64,000 nucleotides of DNA, taken from Simmondsia chinensis. Lineage: Eukaryota; Streptophyta; Magnoliopsida; Caryophyllales; Simmondsiaceae. Position numbers and translations under genes: made by a program. Position 1 is the stretch's first letter. Each line of letters begins with the position of its first letter. The stretch spans positions 12,774,501 through 12,838,500 of the forward strand of contig JAGTTD010000001.1 in the NCBI GenBank assembly GCA_018398585.1, read 5' to 3'. Positions 22,237 through 32,270 of this stretch are shown here, piece after piece. The notes beneath the pieces are model-generated. The model saw nothing but the letters and a program-made list of their open reading frames with translations, had not been told where the DNA came from and ran no database searches.

Positions 22237-22461
22237 TTTTAGGACCAGTTATGTTGACACTGCGCTCTTGAGGGCTACGAAGGCTTTTTGACACGGTTTT
22301 GGTATCCTTTTGTAATAAGTCTTTCAAAGGTGAGACCTTTTTAGAGTAGAAAATAATAAATTTTTTATAGTAGTTGGCTAATCCTAAAAATTATCTCACC
22401 TCCGACACAGACTTGGGCATGGGCCGATCCAAGATGGTCTTGACTTTGGCCTCATCCATCC

Positions 22462-22821
22462 TTACTTGTCCTTGGCTAATCTTGTGTCCAAGAACATGAT
22501 TTCCATTTGTGCAAATTCACATTTTTCTTTCTTCATGTATAGTTCATGTTTCCTAAGCTTTTCCAAGACTTTTCTTAGGTGAATTGCATGTTTGTCCAAT
22601 GCTTCCAAGTACACAACAATGTCATCTAAATAAACTATGACAAAACGATTGAGATAATCATAAAGAACATCATTCATTAAGTTATAGAATGTAGCTGGGG
22701 CATTACTGAGCCCAAACGGCATTGCACGAAATTCAAAGGAACCATAACGATTAATATAAGTGGTTTTAGGATCATCCCCTTCCACAATCCGAGCTTGCCA
22801 ATAGCTTGAGCGTAGGTCCAA
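22462..22821 (-). pseudogene. Reverse transcriptase core remnant (gypsy)
   Basis: Text MDLRSSYWQARIVEGDDPKT, GSFEFRAMPFGLSNAPATF and FVIVYLDDIVVY. The YLDD catalytic motif and the MPFGL.NAPATF motif of Ty3/gypsy RT are intact in this piece. Upstream finger-domain text (23040-22880) and downstream thumb text are out of frame. Not functional as it stands. Confidence 0.88.
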
Positions 22822-23099
22822 CTTCGTAATGTACTTTTCCTTGGAAAGCTTGTCGAATAAGTCATCAACTTATTGGATCGGGTAATTGTTCCAGACGGTC
22901 ACTTTGTTCAAGGCTTGATAGTCCATGCACATATGCAAGGACCCACCTAGGGCACCATACGAAGCCTTTAAGGGCTGTAGAAAACCTGCATCCAACAGCT
23001 CCCCTAGTTGCCTCTGGAGCTCAGCAAGCTCCGTAGGCCCCATTCAATACAAGACGCCCACAGGGGGGTCGCATGCCCCGTAACAGCTCGATCTTGTGG

Positions 23100-23790
23100 T
23101 CAGCTGTCCTCCTAGGGGCCAAATTATTACGGAGTTCAGGGGACATCACGCCCTTGAACTCATCCAGCACCTCCGCAATAACCTCCAGGACCTCAACTAC
23201 CTTGTCGGGTATTATTTACACTAAAGTCGCAGCAAAGGTGGGGTCTCCTTTCTTAAATCCCTTTTTGAGTTGCATCGCCGGTAGGGTCTCAAAGGGTCCG
23301 GTGGGTTCATGGTGGTGGACCAAGCCTTGAAAAAACAAGGTATGGTGGGGTCGTTTATCATCATTCCTGTTAGGTGGGGGGTAACCGAGGCCTTTCACTG
23401 CCCTGAAAAATTCATTCCCTAGGATCAACTATCAATCGTCAATGTCTACCACCGTGAAATTCGATTTTCCTACCCAATCTCCTGCTCTTAAGATAACACC
23501 CATGGCTTTACCCTTAGTTGCTATGGCGCTAGAGTTCATCGCTTTTAAACCCGCATCGGATGGTACTAAGTTCTATTTCAATTTTTGAGTTGATTTAGAG
23601 TTCAATGTGAAGCTTCGGTGTTTGCTATAGCAACTACTAGTTTCCCATTCAGACACTCTTGAAAATAGATTAATCCTTCCAATGATGAATGTGAGTCTTG
23701 ACTAGCAGCATTGACCAACCTTAAGGAGGTTGCCCGAAAGTCATCATTTAAGGTTTGTTGGTCATCCACTTTCACTTCATCAGTTATAGT
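23100..23790 (-). pseudogene. Protease and N-terminal pol region, broken
   Basis: It lies between the zinc knuckle and the RT core, where the protease belongs. The 23216-23428 frame and its neighbours are short and interrupted, with no clear DSGA catalytic motif. Assignment rests mainly on position. Confidence 0.4.
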
Positions 23791-23792
23791 GT

Positions 23793-24890
23793 TTAAGTGT
23801 TATTTCTTTGGATACTGTCCCCCCCATAGTGAGGGCCATCACATATGAAACAAGTCATTCCCGTTCTTGTCTTCTTAAGAACTGGCATTGTTTTCTTAAG
23901 CATGGCCTTGGAAGGCCTAGCCTGAGGAGGTTTGGGTTTGTTTTTGTTCCAGTTTGGTTTGTTCTCCCTCTTTCTCTTTTTGAAAGTAACAGGTTGTTTT
24001 CCTTTTTCTATTCCCCCATTTGGCTTGAGGTCCACCAAGCCATCGGCTAGAATGGTAGTGGAGGCAAGATTAGGGACTCTTTGCTACGAATCTCGATTTT
24101 GGACCATGGTTTGAGGCTAGATACAAAGTTAAATAACTTGTCTTCTTCGAACATCTCTTTTATGTCTAACAACAATGATGAAAGCGATTTTACATACTCA
24201 CGGACAGACGGGTAGGAATTGGTTCCACAGCTTCGTCTTCAGCACATCCCACATGCTGATCACTGGACGTCCCGTAGCACGATCATCCGATACCCTAGCT
24301 CTCCACCACAGCTTCGCATCTCCAGCCAGATGCACTATTATTATCACATCGTTGTCCTCTTCCCTCATTTGAGTCAAATTGATACATTATTCCATGTCCC
24401 ATAGGAAATTTTCAACGGGTCCCGGACTCCGTTCACCTTCATAAGATCTCGGTAGGGACTTTGATTCCCCGTCTCTCTGGACTTTTAGAATCGGTATCAA
24501 TGGCTCTTCATTGCATAGATATTTCATTCTTTAGGGACTCGATAGTAAGGTTAAGGGTCTTATTTGGGACTTGTATGTTAGAGGTACAACCTCGGGTTGG
24601 GGTGGTCCTCTGGTAAACGTTTGTAGGGACAACGGGCAGAGGAAAAGGAGATCTTGGGATGCTAGTACAACTTTCATCATATCTTTGAGGGACTGAATGT
24701 CATTTGACAAGGATTTCAAGGTTCAAAAAATCATTCCTGGAGGAGGATCGCCTCCATCATCCACGTTGGAGCTGACTACTACTTCCAGCCGTGACGTACG
24801 TTCGCTAGCTTTTAGTCTCTTTCTAGAATTGGGTTGATCATCAGCCATCGTTCGAAGGAAATATCTCATAACCAAATGCCCTGATACCAC
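23793..24890 (-). pseudogene. Gag remnant with zinc knuckle (gypsy)
   Basis: 24944-24723 includes the likely gag start (MADDQPNSRKRLKASERTSR), just inside the primer site. 24719-24531 has a coiled-coil-like SNDIQSLKDMMKVVL. 24038-23793 has a basic stretch (KRKRENKPNWNKNKPKPP) followed by a damaged zinc knuckle (CFICDGPHYGGDS). The arrangement N-terminus, basic linker, knuckle matches chromovirus gag. Several frameshifts separate the parts. Confidence 0.65.
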
Positions 24891-24891
24891 A
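24881..24891 (-). promoter_or_regulatory. Primer-binding site, initiator-Met-like
   Basis: Minus strand TGTGGTATCAG lies two bases inside the 5' LTR and is complementary in style to the 3' end of initiator tRNA-Met (TGGTATCAGAGC). Confidence 0.7.
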
Positions 24892-24893
24892 AA

Positions 24894-25736
24894 TGTCACA
24901 GATAATTTAATGATTAACTGTAATGGTAATGAGGTTTCTCTCACCTAGCCAACAAAACACATGAACAACGACTTATGAAAAGCACACCCAAGGGAACATA
25001 CGAAATTAAGGGAAAATTTCATTAATGATGTCAGTAGTTGTTTTGGATCCCTACAACTGATACAACAAACTCATATATAAAGGCCTTGACACCCCCAAGG
25101 CTGTAGGTAATTGCTGATGCCAAGTGTCACGTTTTACTGCTGCCAACCGTCCCATGTTCTGCGGGTTGTGTATTGCTACGGTTTAGGGTCAAGGTTGGTC
25201 AAGGTAACTATGCGTCCATTTTGGCTGCTGATTTGAAGTGGAAGCTACCTAGTCTCAGCCCAACTCTCCATTTTCCCACTCAAGTAGAGTAAAACTCAGT
25301 CAAGATGATCAAGGAGGTTTCCTGGCTCTTGCCTTCAATAACCGATCATCATGTGCCCAAGATCCTCCTCTAAGCTCCGTCAATGTCAAGGTCCAAGTGG
25401 GCCTTTTGCAGCCCTGCACAAAGTCTGTGCACATTTGGGCTAGCCTAGTTCCTTGCGTTGGGCCAGCTGGTGTGTAGCCTTGCGCTAGGCCTGCGCATGC
25501 CTAGGCCGGGTGCTGCGCGTGCGCCGGGCTTACATTTGCATTCTTGACATCTCCTTTGGCCAGTGTCCATCCTGATTCCCACTTGATCCATCACCACAGG
25601 TTCGTTGTGGCTTGATGCACCCTTACGAGGGTGCGCACCACGTATTGTAAATGCCGCCTTTGGCAACCCACATGACACGGCCCAGGCGCATGGCGTTCCC
25701 ACCTGTGTGCCAGTCCGAAGTGTCACGGGTCTTATA
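24894..25736 (-). repeat. 5' LTR of chromovirus 19209-25736
   Basis: 843 bp, matching 19209-20088, and ending at the GTAAT target duplication (25737-25741). Confidence 0.85.
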
Positions 25737-25741
25737 GTAAT

Positions 25742-26612
25742 CTTCGTGGAGCTTGGTCGGTAACCTCCGTTACCATAAAACTCCACCTTTGAAATTGTTA
25801 TAGGCCTTTAATGGAATATTTTTAATAGTCTTTTACTAAAATCATCTGAATATTAGGTGCGCTTTCAAAAATTACCTATATTTTATAATTTTTCAAAAAA
25901 TATATGAACCTTCCAAAATTTTTTCAATGTCATGCCATAATGTTAACACGGCTAGCATCCTTAGTTTTAGCATACGTAGCTCTTGAAATCAAAAGAGACA
26001 ATAGTTATAAAAAATTCAAATTTATATTAAATACAACTCTAAATATTTAAACAATATTTTAAATATATTAAAAATTTGTATATATTTAAAAAAAATATTT
26101 ATTTTTAAAAAAAATATTTATTAAATGCTACATGTGCTAAAACTAATAGATGTTAATATCGTTAACATTAAGGTGTAATATTTTAGAAAGTTAGGTGTGA
26201 TATTGAAAAATTAGAAATTTTAGGTGATTTTAAGTTAGGTGTGATATTGAAAAATTAGAAATTTCAGGTGATTTTTGAAACCACACCTAAAATTCATATC
26301 ATGTTAGGGTAAAAACTAATCTTGAAATTTCAACCATCAGTTTAAACTTTTGGTAAAGTTGGTTCCTTAACAGTTTTTGGTAAAAAAAATGCTTTTATTT
26401 TTAATAATTTATAATTTTAATGTTTTTTAATAATTATAATTTCATATTTTTTAAAAATTTATAAACCTCTGTGGGGAGATTAACAAAAAAAAAACTAAAA
26501 ATAAAAATAAACCTCATTGAGTAATTAGTCAAATCTATAATTCCCTTTTTTGGTAATTTGTAATTTAAATCAAGGTCAAAATCGTCTGGTAAAACTTTGC
26601 CCTAGCATTGTC
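25742..26612 (-). mobile_element. Right arm of the split inverted-repeat element
   Basis: Partner of 18770-19208 in inverted orientation; the outer edge is near GTAAAACTTTGCCCTAGC (26590-26607). It also contains a local direct repeat, TTAGGTGTGATATTGAAAAA, at about 26193 and 26234. Confidence 0.6.
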
Positions 26613-26618
26613 AGCTTC

Positions 26619-26621
<3 letters not shown>

Positions 26622-26666
<45 letters not shown>
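26622..26666. repeat. (AT)n microsatellite
   Basis: Uninterrupted AT dinucleotides of about 45 bp just outside the inverted-repeat element. Confidence 0.9.
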
Positions 26667-26668
<2 letters not shown>

Positions 26669-27146
26669 CTTGAATAATAATAGAAGTTATGGGAGAAAAT
26701 AAAAAAATAAAGGTACACCGTTTGATTATAAGTAAGATTGATCAATGGTTCTAATTGTAACCCACTTTATTAGCTAAATTAATAAGGGAGTAAAATTTCT
26801 CTTCCATACGCCCTTTTTCTCTTTTCCCCACATACCAACTCCCCACCAAGTAACCGGCGGTGGCTGGCTGCAGGTGATGGGGTTTGCCAGCGACGTGGCA
26901 GGTAAGGGGGTGTTAAAGAGAGAGACAGAAAGGGGTAATACCGGGAAGGGGGTATATGGACACAGAGAGAGAGAGAAGGTGGAGGCGGGGCAAGGCGGCG
27001 GCATGGCCATCGGCGATTTGGTGGGGGAGGGGGTATGTGAGGGAGAGAGAAAAGAGTAGGGGAGGGAAATTATTATTATTTTTTTTTCTTCAAATGCTGA
27101 GCAAAGCTTGGCCTTCCACTACAATGGAAGTCAAGATCCAACGGTG
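26667..27146. other. Unassigned spacer
   Basis: Contains a purine-rich GAGA and GGGGG segment (26880-27060). Overlapping open frames on both strands here have low-complexity composition and no recognisable domain. No gene is called. Confidence 0.5.
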
Positions 27147-27900
27147 TGTTGATGCATTTTCAAAATATGTAATGAATAACGTGTTAAATGTTTGTTTAAT
27201 ATGTATATAAGATGTGTTTAATATTGTCCCATTTCGTAGTTTAAGTGTTTAAGACTTGTTAGGGGTGTGTGTCAACACAAGGGCCATGTGTGTTTACACA
27301 CAATCTTACAGAACCGAGGAAAGGCAGCTGTGTGTCGACACACAGGCATTACAAAAGTGCAAGAAAGGCTCTATGTGTTGACACGCAGGCTTACAGTAAG
27401 GTGTGTGTTGAAGTGTGTGTCGACACACAGCTTTAACACACATGACAGTTTTGACCGTTATTTGGGCGGTTTTTGCCGGTTTTTGGTGGTTCTTTTTGTG
27501 ATGTTTTTAGGACATCTTAAGGCTTATATATACATGAATTCCCCCTGATTTAGACATGCTTTTGGAACACTCAATTTGAGAGAAAACTTTGCTAGAGAAT
27601 CAAATGCCAAGAAAATCAAAAGCGAAAAGTTTGAACTTTTGAGTGAAAGTGTCTTGTGTGCTTAGGAAAGATTCTAAAACTTCATTCTATCTACATCTCA
27701 TTCAATCTCTCGTTAGACACACTCTCACTTCATTATTTGGTTGTTGTTGTATCCCTTCATTATTTGGTTATTGTTGTATCTCGGGGATATTTTGTGTATC
27801 GAAATAAGCCTTAAGGAAAGCGATTACATGGCCTCAATACCTGAGATCTTCTGGTTACCCGATTGCAGTTGTTGCAAGTATTTAAAGGTTTGTACCAACA
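27147..27900 (+). repeat. 5' LTR of copia-2
   Basis: 754 bp. It contains five TGTGTCGACACA-type palindromes (27265-27430), a TATATATA at 27525-27532, and a CT-rich tract (27680-27720). The palindromes lie about 100-260 bp upstream of the TATA-like site, where U3 regulatory elements would be expected. Confidence 0.88.
27265..27430. promoter_or_regulatory. Palindrome array on a 21-bp lattice in U3
   Basis: Palindromes with core CTGTGTGTCGACACACAG (18 bp, perfect at 27328-27345). Centres lie at 27273.5, 27294.5, 27336.5, 27379.5 and 27421.5, giving spacings of 21, 42, 43 and 42 bp. The 3' LTR has the same arrangement at 33847.5, 33889.5, about 33911, 33953.5 and 33995.5. Constant spacing by two helical turns suggests sites for a dimeric DNA-binding protein on one face of the helix (inference). 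No known binding motif is claimed. Confidence 0.7.
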
Positions 27901-27910
27901 ATCTTAAGAC
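27893..27910. repeat. Target-site duplication of the RTE LINE, left copy
   Basis: TACCAACAATCTTAAGAC, identical to 29250-29267. It spans the end of the 5' LTR and the first 10 bp of the copia-2 interior, so the LINE inserted after the copia. Confidence 0.95.
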
Positions 27911-27924
27911 GGTAGGATGGCGAA

Positions 27925-28398
27925 GTGGATGCAAATGCCAACAACAGGATTAAAGTGGGTTGGCACAAATGGAGAATAGCCTCGACGATATTGTGTGATA
28001 GGAAGTTCCCGCTAAAATTAAATGGTAAATACTATAAGACGGTAGTGAGGACAGCTATGTCATACGGGGCAGAGTGCTGGCCTGTAAAGTATCACCAAAC
28101 ACAAAAGATGAGGGTGGCAGAGATTAGGATGCTGAGGTAGATGTGCGGACACACAAGGAGGGACAGGATTAGAAATGATGTCATAAGAAGTAAATTAGGT
28201 GTCGCCCCAATAGAGGATAAGTTGAGGGAGCAACGACTGCAGTGGTTTGGGCATGTTAGAAGGAGACCCTGCAGTGCCTCTGTCAAGATGTGCGAACAAC
28301 TCCACATAATAGACGGGAGGAGAGGGAGAGGACGACCAAAGAAGAGCTGGATGGAGATAATTCGACGGGGTCTCATCTATCTCAATCTAAATGAATAG
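27925..28398 (+). pseudogene. RTE reverse transcriptase, C-terminal fragment
   Basis: Two segments in the same frame are separated by one TAG (28138-28140), which replaces the usual Trp. The text includes GRKFPLKLNGKYYKTVVR-like (CDRKFPLKLNGKYYKT), MSYGAECWPVK, MRVAEIRMLR, then MCGHTRRDRIRNDVIRSKLG, APIEDKLREQRLQWFGHVRR and GRRGRGRPKKSW. These are the conserved end of plant RTE/LINE reverse transcriptases, distal to the catalytic palm. No endonuclease or catalytic RT motif is present, so the fragment is inert. Confidence 0.9.
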
Positions 28399-28584
28399 AT
28401 AACTCTAGACAGAGCTCTGTGGAGCACTAGGATAAGTGTATCCAATGTAGTGAGGTAGGAGCATCTAAACACTCGTAAGCTCGATCTAGTGCCACAACTT
28501 TACTTGTATGCTTGTTTATGTATCCACAATTTGACTAGTGCTCCCAGGGGCAGTCACCTGGGATGTGGTAAGAGCCATAGTGGG

Positions 28585-28860
28585 ACGTGGTCTTGATAGA
28601 AGATAACGTAAAGAAGCAACGCTTGAAGTGGTTCGGGCACGTTAGGAGGAGACCAACCACTGCTGTAGTCAAGAGATGCGATTAGCACTATACAACGCTA
28701 GGCAGGAGAGGAAGAAGCAGGCTAAAGAAGAGATGACTGCAGTCGATACGGCAGGACCTTACCCACCTAAACCCATGGGAAGAGATGGCCTTAGATAGAG
28801 CTTGGTAGAGATAGAGCTCGATGGAGGACTAACATAGGAGTAGCAGATGCAGCGGCCCCA
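28585..28860 (+). pseudogene. Second, diverged RT C-terminal copy within the LINE
   Basis: Repeats the region 28200-28430: GATAGAAGATAACGTAAAGA, AGTGGTTCGGGCACGTTAGG, AGGAGACC, GGCAGGAGAGGAAG, AGAGCTTGGTAGAG. It has more changes and stops than the first copy. It lies inside the same TSD-bounded insertion, so the insertion is chimeric or carries an older duplication. Confidence 0.75.
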
Positions 28861-29249
28861 TATCGCTGCTTATTCTGCTATACTTGTGTTCCTATGCATA
28901 TAGGACCTATTAGGGTGCACCTATGTACTTATCCACCTATCTGTTTACATTCTGTTTATTTGCTTATTTTGCTGCCTTGTGGGGCATGGTTTTGCCTTGA
29001 AGTCCCCTCTAGGGCATTATGCTTTGTATTACTCACTTTATATTATGTCGTGCTCTTATGCATTGCTGCCATATTTCTCACAGGTTGCCATGATGCGATG
29101 ACGACATGTCTTTTAGGTTGGGGTTCCTCGGAAACAGCCTCTTTTCAGGTTAACACCTTAAAAGGGGAAGGCTGCATACGTCTACCCCCTCCCCAGACTC
29201 CGCTTTTGCGGGAGCCCTTGAGGTACTGGGATTGTTGTTGTTGTTGTTA

Positions 29250-29267
29250 TACCAACAATCTTAAGAC
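29250..29267. repeat. Target-site duplication of the RTE LINE, right copy
   Basis: Identical to 27893-27910. The copia-2 interior continues directly after it. Confidence 0.95.
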
Positions 29268-29287
29268 TTATCTTTTGGATTTGGGAT

Positions 29288-30060
29288 ATGGCTTCATCAC
29301 TTAGAGAAATGACCGCATATTTTGTGGAGTTAGAGCGATTAAATGGCGGTAATTTCCACTGATGGCAGAGGAAGATGTACTTCCTCATAACAACCGTAAA
29401 CGTGGTGTATGTTTTGAATACACCAATTCCTGGGCCCGCTTCAGAAGAGGAGGAGACTGCGGCCAAGCAACAGGCCTGATTGAAGTGGAAGAATGACGAC
29501 TCTATATGTAGAGGGCACATCATGAACGGCATGATTGACGCCCTGTTTGACATCTACTCAAATGTGCCGACCGCTAAGGAACTACGGGACGCTCTCGAGG
29601 CGCACTACATTGCCAAGGATGCAACTAGCAAAAGGTTCCTGGTTAGTCAGTTTAATAATTGTAAGATGGTAGATAAATGTCTTGTTATGGAGCAATTCAA
29701 TGAAATAGAAAGAATCTTGAATAACTTTAAACAGCATAATATGAATATGGACGACACGATAGTTGTTTCATCCTTAGTTGACAAACTTTCGCCTTCATAG
29801 AGAGACATTAAGAAAAGTCTCAAACATCAAAATGAAGATATGTCAATTGAGGAATTGGCTAACCATTTAAGTGTTAAGGAAGGCTACAGGGTACAGGATG
29901 ACAACAAAGACCTCCCCGGTGACGATAGAAAAATCAATGTCAAAAAAGAAGGCCAGTCAAGTAAGGGACCCAAGAGAACCGGGCACTACCTAAAGAAAAA
30001 GAGTGAAAAGAGGCTGAAAGTGATCTGTTGGGAATGTCAAAAGCCCAGTCAACCTACATA
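29288..30060 (+). pseudogene. Copia-2 gag
   Basis: The likely start MASSLREMTAYFVELERLNG (29288) is 20 bp past the LINE duplication. The UBN2-type gag text follows: LFDIYSNVPTAKELRDALEA, YIAKDATSKRFLVSQFNN, MVDKCLVMEQFNEIERILNN, then SIEELANHLSVKEGYR and the basic stretch before CWEC. In-frame stops occur at 29360-29362 (TGG to TGA), 29477-29479 (CGA to TGA), 29798-29800 and 30058-30060. The zinc knuckle starts ICWEC and is cut by the last stop. Gag forms the particle in an intact element; this copy is broken. Confidence 0.85.
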
Positions 30061-30218
30061 GGGATTGTTACCTCCTTAAAAATAAGGAAGGCAAGGGGCT
30101 TGGTCATCGTGCCAAAAAGTCGAACAATCGGGTCGAGAGTGATAACACTTGGTGGGTTGACACGGGGACCACGGAGCATGGGTGCAAGAATAAAGGGTTC
30201 TTCACTACATTTGAACTC

Positions 30219-30992
30219 ATGGATAACGAAACTGTGTTGTTCATGGGCAATGGGGTGACTATACAAGTTAAAGGGAAGGGAAAAGTTGATTTGCTTTTCA
30301 CCTCTAGAAAAACCCTTACTTTAACTGATGTAGCTTATGCTCCAGACGTGAAGAAGATCCTCGTGTCCGGTAGCTTACTTAATTGGTTTGGGTTCAAGTT
30401 GGTCTTCGAGGCCAACAAGTTTATTTTGACGAAGGGGGGAGTCTTTGTTGGTAAGGAATATCTCTGTAATGGTATGTTCAAGTTAAACATTGATAATAAA
30501 GTTGAAAGTTGTGTTTATATGCTTGACTCATCGTTTTTGTGGTACCAAAGATTAGGTCATGTGAATTTTCGTAAATTGTATGAAATGGTTAATTCATCAT
30601 CGATATCTCACATAGATAAGGTTGATGATAGATGTAAAATGTGTATGTTAGCAAAAATAATGAGATTACCATTTCCTTCGATGCAAAGAGAGATTAATCT
30701 ACTTGACCTAGTACATAGTGACTTATATGATTTCAAGAACACATCAAGTTTAGGTGGAAAGGGATACTTTATAACTTTCATAGATGATTGCTCGAGATTT
30801 TACTATGTGTATCTCATAAATCATAAAGACGAGTCACTAGATACGTTTAAAGCATATAAAACGGAAACTGAACTACACTGTGAGAACTTTCTCAAACGCC
30901 TTAGGTCGGACCGTGGCGGGGAATATTATGATCCCAAGTATTTCGAAACCACCAGAATTGTACATAAGGTCACAACACCTTATACGCCATAA
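30219..30992 (+). pseudogene. Copia-2 protease end, GAG-pre-integrase, integrase
   Basis: A 257-residue frame. Text: GKGKVDLLFTSRKTLTLTDV and APDVKKILVSGSLLNWFG (end of protease/linker), FLWYQRLGHVNFRKLYEMV (His pair of the pre-integrase zinc domain), CKMCMLAKIMRLPF (Cys pair), LDLVHSDLYDFKNTSSLGG and FITFIDDCSRFYYVY (first catalytic Asp region), and LRSDRGGEYYD (D..GGE region). It ends at TAA (30990-30992), where the family has TPYTPQQNG, a CAA to TAA change. Integrase would insert the cDNA. The frame resumes after the stop but soon fails. Confidence 0.9.
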
Positions 30993-31419
30993 CAGAATGG
31001 CATGGCTGAGGGGAAAAACCGAATTCTAACTAAAATGGTTAATTCAATGGTTATCCTATTCTAGTCTCAGTGATGGATTTTGTGTTGAGGAATTGTAACA
31101 GCCTATCATGTATTGAATCGAGTACCAGACAAGAAAAGCAAAATAATCCCATATGAACTATGTAACAAACGAGCCCTAAATTTGAACTATCTGAAAGTGT
31201 AGGGTTTTAGGGCTGTTGTTAAAGTCCCAGAATCTAAACATAAGAAGTTAGGTGAGAGAAGCATTGATTGCAATTTTTGTTAGATATGCACCTCATATTA
31301 AGGAATATCGGTTCTATGTGATTGAGTCTAATGATTATATCAATATAAATACAATAATAGAATCGGTTTACCTCTATCCCCAGACCAAGGGATTATGTAC
31401 TGGTTGAGAACGACTTACC

Positions 31420-32261
31420 AATGTCAAACAATGATGATCATCATGAGAGGAAAGAAGTCCTTGAGAGTGCTCTAGAACTCCGATGGAGTAAGAGAGCAAG
31501 GAAAGAGAAATCTTTCGGTTCGGACTTCTACACGTTTTTGGTAGAAGGTTCGAGGAACGATATGGACCAAGTAGCTCCATATTGTTGTGTCATGGAAGCT
31601 GATCCCATGACGTTTGATGAGGCTATGAGGTCTCATGATGCCTCCTTTTGGTGAGAGGCAGTGAATGATAAGATGGATTCTCTCATGGTTAATATTACAT
31701 GGGTCTTAGTGGATCTTTCATGAGGCAATAAGCCCATCGGGTGCAATTGGATCTTCAAAAAGAAGATAAAAGTCGATGGAATGATAGACAAGCACAAGGC
31801 CTGATTGGTGGCTAAAGGGTTTACCCAAAAGCATGGTTAGACCACTTTGATACGTATGCCGCGGTGGTAAGAATATTGACTATAAGAGTTTTAATAGCTA
31901 TTGCCTCAATTTACAAGCTAGTGATTCACCAAATGGATGTCAAAATGGCATACCTAAATGGTGAGTTAGAAGAGGAGGCGTACATGGAACAACTGGAGTG
32001 TTTTATTGTTCTAGGATATGAGAAAAAGTATGCAAACTCATACGTTCTATGTATGGGCTAAAGCAAGCCTCGAAACAATGGCACCGGAAATTTGATCAAG
32101 TTGTTCTTAACAATGGATTCATTATAAATGAATAAGTCAAATGCGTCTATAGCAAGTTCGATAATGGCAAAGGGGTCATTACTTGTTTGTATGTCGATGA
32201 CATGCTAATATTCGGTACTGAGATGGAACAAGTAGAGAAAACAAAATAGTTTCTCTCGAAG
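31420..32261 (+). pseudogene. Copia-2 reverse transcriptase, N-terminal half
   Basis: Broken frames with clear Ty1/copia RT text: ALELRWSKRARKEKSFG (linker), EADPMTFDEAMRSHDASFW, WIFKKKIKVDGMIDKHKA, a stop at 31802-31804 (CGA to TGA), LVAKGFTQKHG, QMDVKMAYLNGELEEEAYME, and the YVDDM catalytic motif at about 32190-32205. The chain fails through several stops and frameshifts. Confidence 0.85.
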
Positions 32262-32270
32262 AACTTTGCT

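Larger units (their letters stand above)
19209..25736 (-). mobile_element. Ty3/gypsy chromovirus, degenerate, complete ends
   Basis: LTRs at 19209-20088 (3') and 24894-25736 (5') begin TGTCAC in + orientation. A perfect target duplication GTAAT lies at 19204-19208 and 25737-25741. The primer site on the minus strand next to the 5' LTR reads TGTGGTATCAGGGC (initiator-Met type), and a purine tract (GGTGGGGGTGA) precedes the 3' LTR. On the minus strand the order is gag with a zinc knuckle, protease region, RT, RNase H, integrase, and a chromodomain-like C-terminus (DFLVHWKG, then KVMEYIRPF in another frame). That order and the KK.R.DFLVHWKG-style text suggest a Galadriel/Tekay-type chromovirus. 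Many stops, frameshifts and a triplication in integrase make it inactive. Confidence 0.88.
27911..29249 (+). mobile_element. RTE-type LINE, 5'-truncated, with perfect TSD
   Basis: Flanked by an 18-bp perfect target duplication. It holds the C-terminal end of the RTE reverse-transcriptase protein (27925-28398), then a second, diverged copy of part of the same region (about 28585-28860), a 3' UTR and a (TTG)n tail (29233-29248). Such 5' truncation is usual for target-primed reverse transcription. The tail sequence (from about 29115) is the one shared by 1-242, 41526-41668 and the two 5S-derived SINEs. An intact relative elsewhere in the genome is the likely source of the enzyme that moved the SINEs (inference). 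Confidence 0.92.

Noticed and set aside
26774..27210. Overlapping open frames in a GAGA- and G-rich stretch
   Set aside because: Low-complexity composition and frames on both strands; no domain or splice-consistent gene model.
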